Source: Acidobacteriota bacterium
GTDB taxonomy: Bacteria > Acidobacteriota > Vicinamibacteria > Vicinamibacterales > UBA8438
Reading direction: 5' to 3'
Length of the DNA: 40,889 bases
NCBI GenBank assembly: GCA_009861545.1
Contig: VXME01000007.1
Span: 1 to 40,889 of the forward strand
The position numbers and the translations under genes are program-made. The notes under the pieces are model-generated. The model was not told where the DNA came from, did no database searches, and saw only the letters and a program-made list of their open reading frames with translations. Position 1 is the first letter of the stretch. The number at the start of each line of letters is the position of its first letter. Of the stretch, positions 39,509 through 40,889 are shown in pieces.

Positions 39509-40558
39509 ATGCAGATGCAGCTTCGCGTAGTGGTGTTCACGGTGGTGGTGTTGATGATGGGGTTCACGACGACGGCGGCCGGCCAGACGGCGCTTCGCAC
39601 GCCGGACGGGCAGCCCGACCTGCAGGGGGTCTGGGACTTCCGCACCATGACGCCGCTGCAGCGGCCGGCGGATCAGGAGCGGGCCTTCCTGAGCGAGGAG
39701 GAGGCGGCTTCGGCCGAGGCGGCCGCCAACGCGCGGCGCGCGGCGCTGCTCGAGCCGAGCGAGGTGCGCACGGAACTGCTGCCCGCGGGCGGCACCGGCG
39801 CCGAGCGCGGGCGCCGGGTTGGCGGCTACAACGACTTCTGGCTGGACTACGGTACGAACATCATCGAGGACCGGCGGACGTCGCTCATCGTCGATCCCCC
39901 GGACGGCCGGCTGCCGGCCCTGACCGCCGAGGGCGAGCGCCTGCGGCAGGTTGGCTCACTCGCCGAGGATCTGCCGATCCCGAGTCCCGTGCGCGTCCGG
40001 AGCGCCGGCACCGGCGCCGACGATCCCGAGGACCGCGGTCTGGCCGAGCGCTGTCTGCTGGGCTTCAACAGCGGCCCGCCCATGATGCCGAGCGGATACA
40101 ACAACAATATGCAGCTCTTCCAGACGCCGAACCACGTGGTCATCCTCAACGAGATGGTGCACGACGCGCGGATCATCCCGCTCGACGGCCGCCCCCACCT
40201 GCCGGAGAGCGTGCGGCAGTGGATGGGCGACTCGCGCGGCCGCTGGGAGGGCGACACGCTCGTCGTCGAGACCACCAACCTGACCGAGCTCACCGGCAGC
40301 TTCGATCCGTCGGCCATGCAGGCGATCGGCACCGGCCTGACGGTCACCCTGACCGAGCGCTTCACCCGCATCGACGAGGACACGCTGCTCTACGAGTACA
40401 CGGTCGACGATCCGGCCATCTTCACGCAGCCGTTCACCGTGGCGGTTCCGATGCGGCGCAACGACGAGCCGATTTTCGAGTACGCCTGCCACGAGGGGAA
40501 CTACGGCCTGCTCAACATCCTGAGCGGCGCCCGTGCCGAGGAGGTCGAGCAGCAGTAG
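39509..40558 (+). CDS. exported uncharacterised ~340-aa family protein (copy 3 of 3)
   Basis: The predicted product has 349 aa. ATG 39509 follows GGGAG by 9 nt and starts a Sec signal (MQMQLRVVVFTVVVLMMG..TAAGQ). It shows 'PDGQPDLQGVWDFRTMTPLQRP', 'RRTSLIVDPPDGRLPAL', 'GFNSGPPMMPSGYNNNMQLFQTP', 'IPLDGRPHL', 'EGDTLVVETTNLTEL', 'ERFTRIDEDTLLYEYTVDDP' and 'YACHEGNYGLLNILSGARAEE'. It is closer to copy 1 than to copy 2 in the middle and C-terminal blocks. It stands alone here, between an accessory module and the end-of-window coiled-coil gene, so it does not need a fixed partner. Function unknown. Confidence 0.8.
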   Translation: MQMQLRVVVFTVVVLMMGFTTTAAGQTALRTPDGQPDLQGVWDFRTMTPLQRPADQERAFLSEEEAASAEAAANARRAALLEPSEVRTELLPAGGTGAERGRRVGGYNDFWLDYGTNIIEDRRTSLIVDPPDGRLPALTAEGERLRQVGSLAEDLPIPSPVRVRSAGTGADDPEDRGLAERCLLGFNSGPPMMPSGYNNNMQLFQTPNHVVILNEMVHDARIIPLDGRPHLPESVRQWMGDSRGRWEGDTLVVETTNLTELTGSFDPSAMQAIGTGLTVTLTERFTRIDEDTLLYEYTVDDPAIFTQPFTVAVPMRRNDEPIFEYACHEGNYGLLNILSGARAEEVEQQ

Positions 40559-40627
40559 CCCCTCAATCACCGCCCGCGGCTCCGCTTGCCGCTCACCCGA
40601 CCTTCGCCGGAGGGCCGGCCGTTTGCG

Positions 40628-40656
40628 TTGCGGATTCGGGTCTACGTTGATACACT
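40628..40656 (+). promoter_or_regulatory. promoter TTGCGG-17-TACACT for the right-end gene
   Basis: A -35-like TTGCGG (40628-40633), a 17-nt spacer and a -10-like TACACT (40651-40656) end exactly 6 nt before ATG 40663. It is the only TANNNT-6-ATG start in the window with correct -35 spacing and a fair -35 match. Confidence 0.55.
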
Positions 40657-40662
40657 TAGGCG

Positions 40663-40889
40663 ATGCAGCGCTTGCGCGAGGAGTGGCCGGTCCTTCTGAT
40701 CGTGGCGGCCATCGCGGGCGCAGCCTGGATGGCGGCGTGGAACGTTCAGGGCTTCATTGCGGCACAGGTCGCCGCGAGCGAAGCCCGCCTCACCGCCCAG
40801 ATCGTCGAGACCCGCGAGCAGATCGCCGAGACCCGCGAGCAGATCGCCGAGATTCGCAAGTACATCGTCGATCACTTGGGCGACCACGG
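40663..40889 (+). CDS. membrane-anchored coiled-coil small protein, cut by window end
   Basis: 75 codons are visible and the frame runs off the window. A membrane segment ('WPVLLIVAAIAGAAWMAAWNV') is followed by a charged coiled coil of 7-residue repeats ('IVETREQ', 'IAETREQ', 'IAEIRKY'). The layout matches the gene at 16953-17291, but the heptads differ, so the resemblance may be convergent. The DNA encoding it has 21-bp near-repeats at 40801-40860. The full length is unknown. Confidence 0.65.
   Translation, partial: MQRLREEWPVLLIVAAIAGAAWMAAWNVQGFIAAQVAASEARLTAQIVETREQIAETREQIAEIRKYIVDHLGDH
40801..40860 (+). repeat. 21-bp repeats encoding IAETREQ heptads
   Basis: ATCG(T/C)CGAGACCCGCGAGCA recurs at 40801 and 40822, with a third diverged partial copy at 40843. 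Confidence 0.75.

Noticed and set aside
40576-40592. hairpin after exported family copy 3
   Set aside because: Only a 5-bp stem (GCGGC/GCCGC) with no T-tract; too weak to list as a terminator.

Overview
The window is GC-rich bacterial DNA. The gene content suggests an acidobacterium-like organism (inference): two DUF1549/1553 or DUF1592 c-type cytochrome proteins paired with DUF1501 or DUF1552 twin-arginine proteins, two PQQ dehydrogenases, two exported cyclase-family hydrolases, a Tat-exported sugar-isomerase-like protein, and three copies of an uncharacterised exported ~340-aa family. I saw no tRNA, rRNA, CRISPR array, intact insertion sequence or phage gene.

Layout. 1-1.7 kb: exported MBL-fold protein (-). 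1.9-3.1 kb: AT-richer accessory patch with a small membrane protein and a wrecked HicB-like antitoxin. 3.3-6.2 kb: DUF222/HNH protein and an exported cyclase (+). 6.3-6.9 kb: dead PIN toxin with its probable antitoxin. 9.5-7.1 kb: a three-gene membrane protein / J-domain / Sel1-repeat operon (-). 13.2-9.8 kb: quinohaemoprotein alcohol dehydrogenase followed by exported family copy 1 (-). 16.9-13.2 kb: SNF2 helicase plus SWIM-zinc-finger/HTH partner (-), with a small coiled-coil membrane protein beside it. 17.4-23.4 kb: DUF1592 / DUF1552 / ankyrin operon (+). 23.4-26.2 kb: VapBC pair, lipase-like hydrolase, and a 76-aa + PIN-like two-gene module. 26.3-32.8 kb: DUF1501, DUF1549/1553, exported family copy 2 and a Tat cyclase, all (-). 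32.8-33.5 kb: three-gene toxin-antitoxin operon (-). 33.6-36.6 kb: PQQ dehydrogenase and TIM-barrel protein (-), divergent from an APC permease carrying a HEPN-like tail (36.7-38.6 kb). 38.6-39.4 kb: 73-aa protein plus nucleotidyltransferase. 39.5 kb to the end: exported family copy 3 and a truncated coiled-coil membrane protein.

Two functional layers alternate. One is a periplasmic oxidative/hydrolytic layer (haem c, PQQ, cyclases, TIM barrel), whose genes mostly have clear Shine-Dalgarno sites and Sec or Tat signals. The other consists of short accessory and toxin-antitoxin-like modules, some intact and some decayed, inserted between the metabolic blocks. Seven starts, most of them in the accessory class, have a TANNNT box exactly 6 nt before the ATG and no Shine-Dalgarno, which suggests leaderless transcripts. 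The best candidates for undescribed biology are the permease-HEPN fusion, the 76-aa/PIN-like module, the 47-aa/Phd/RelE operon, the membrane/J-domain/Sel1 operon, and the three-copy exported family.
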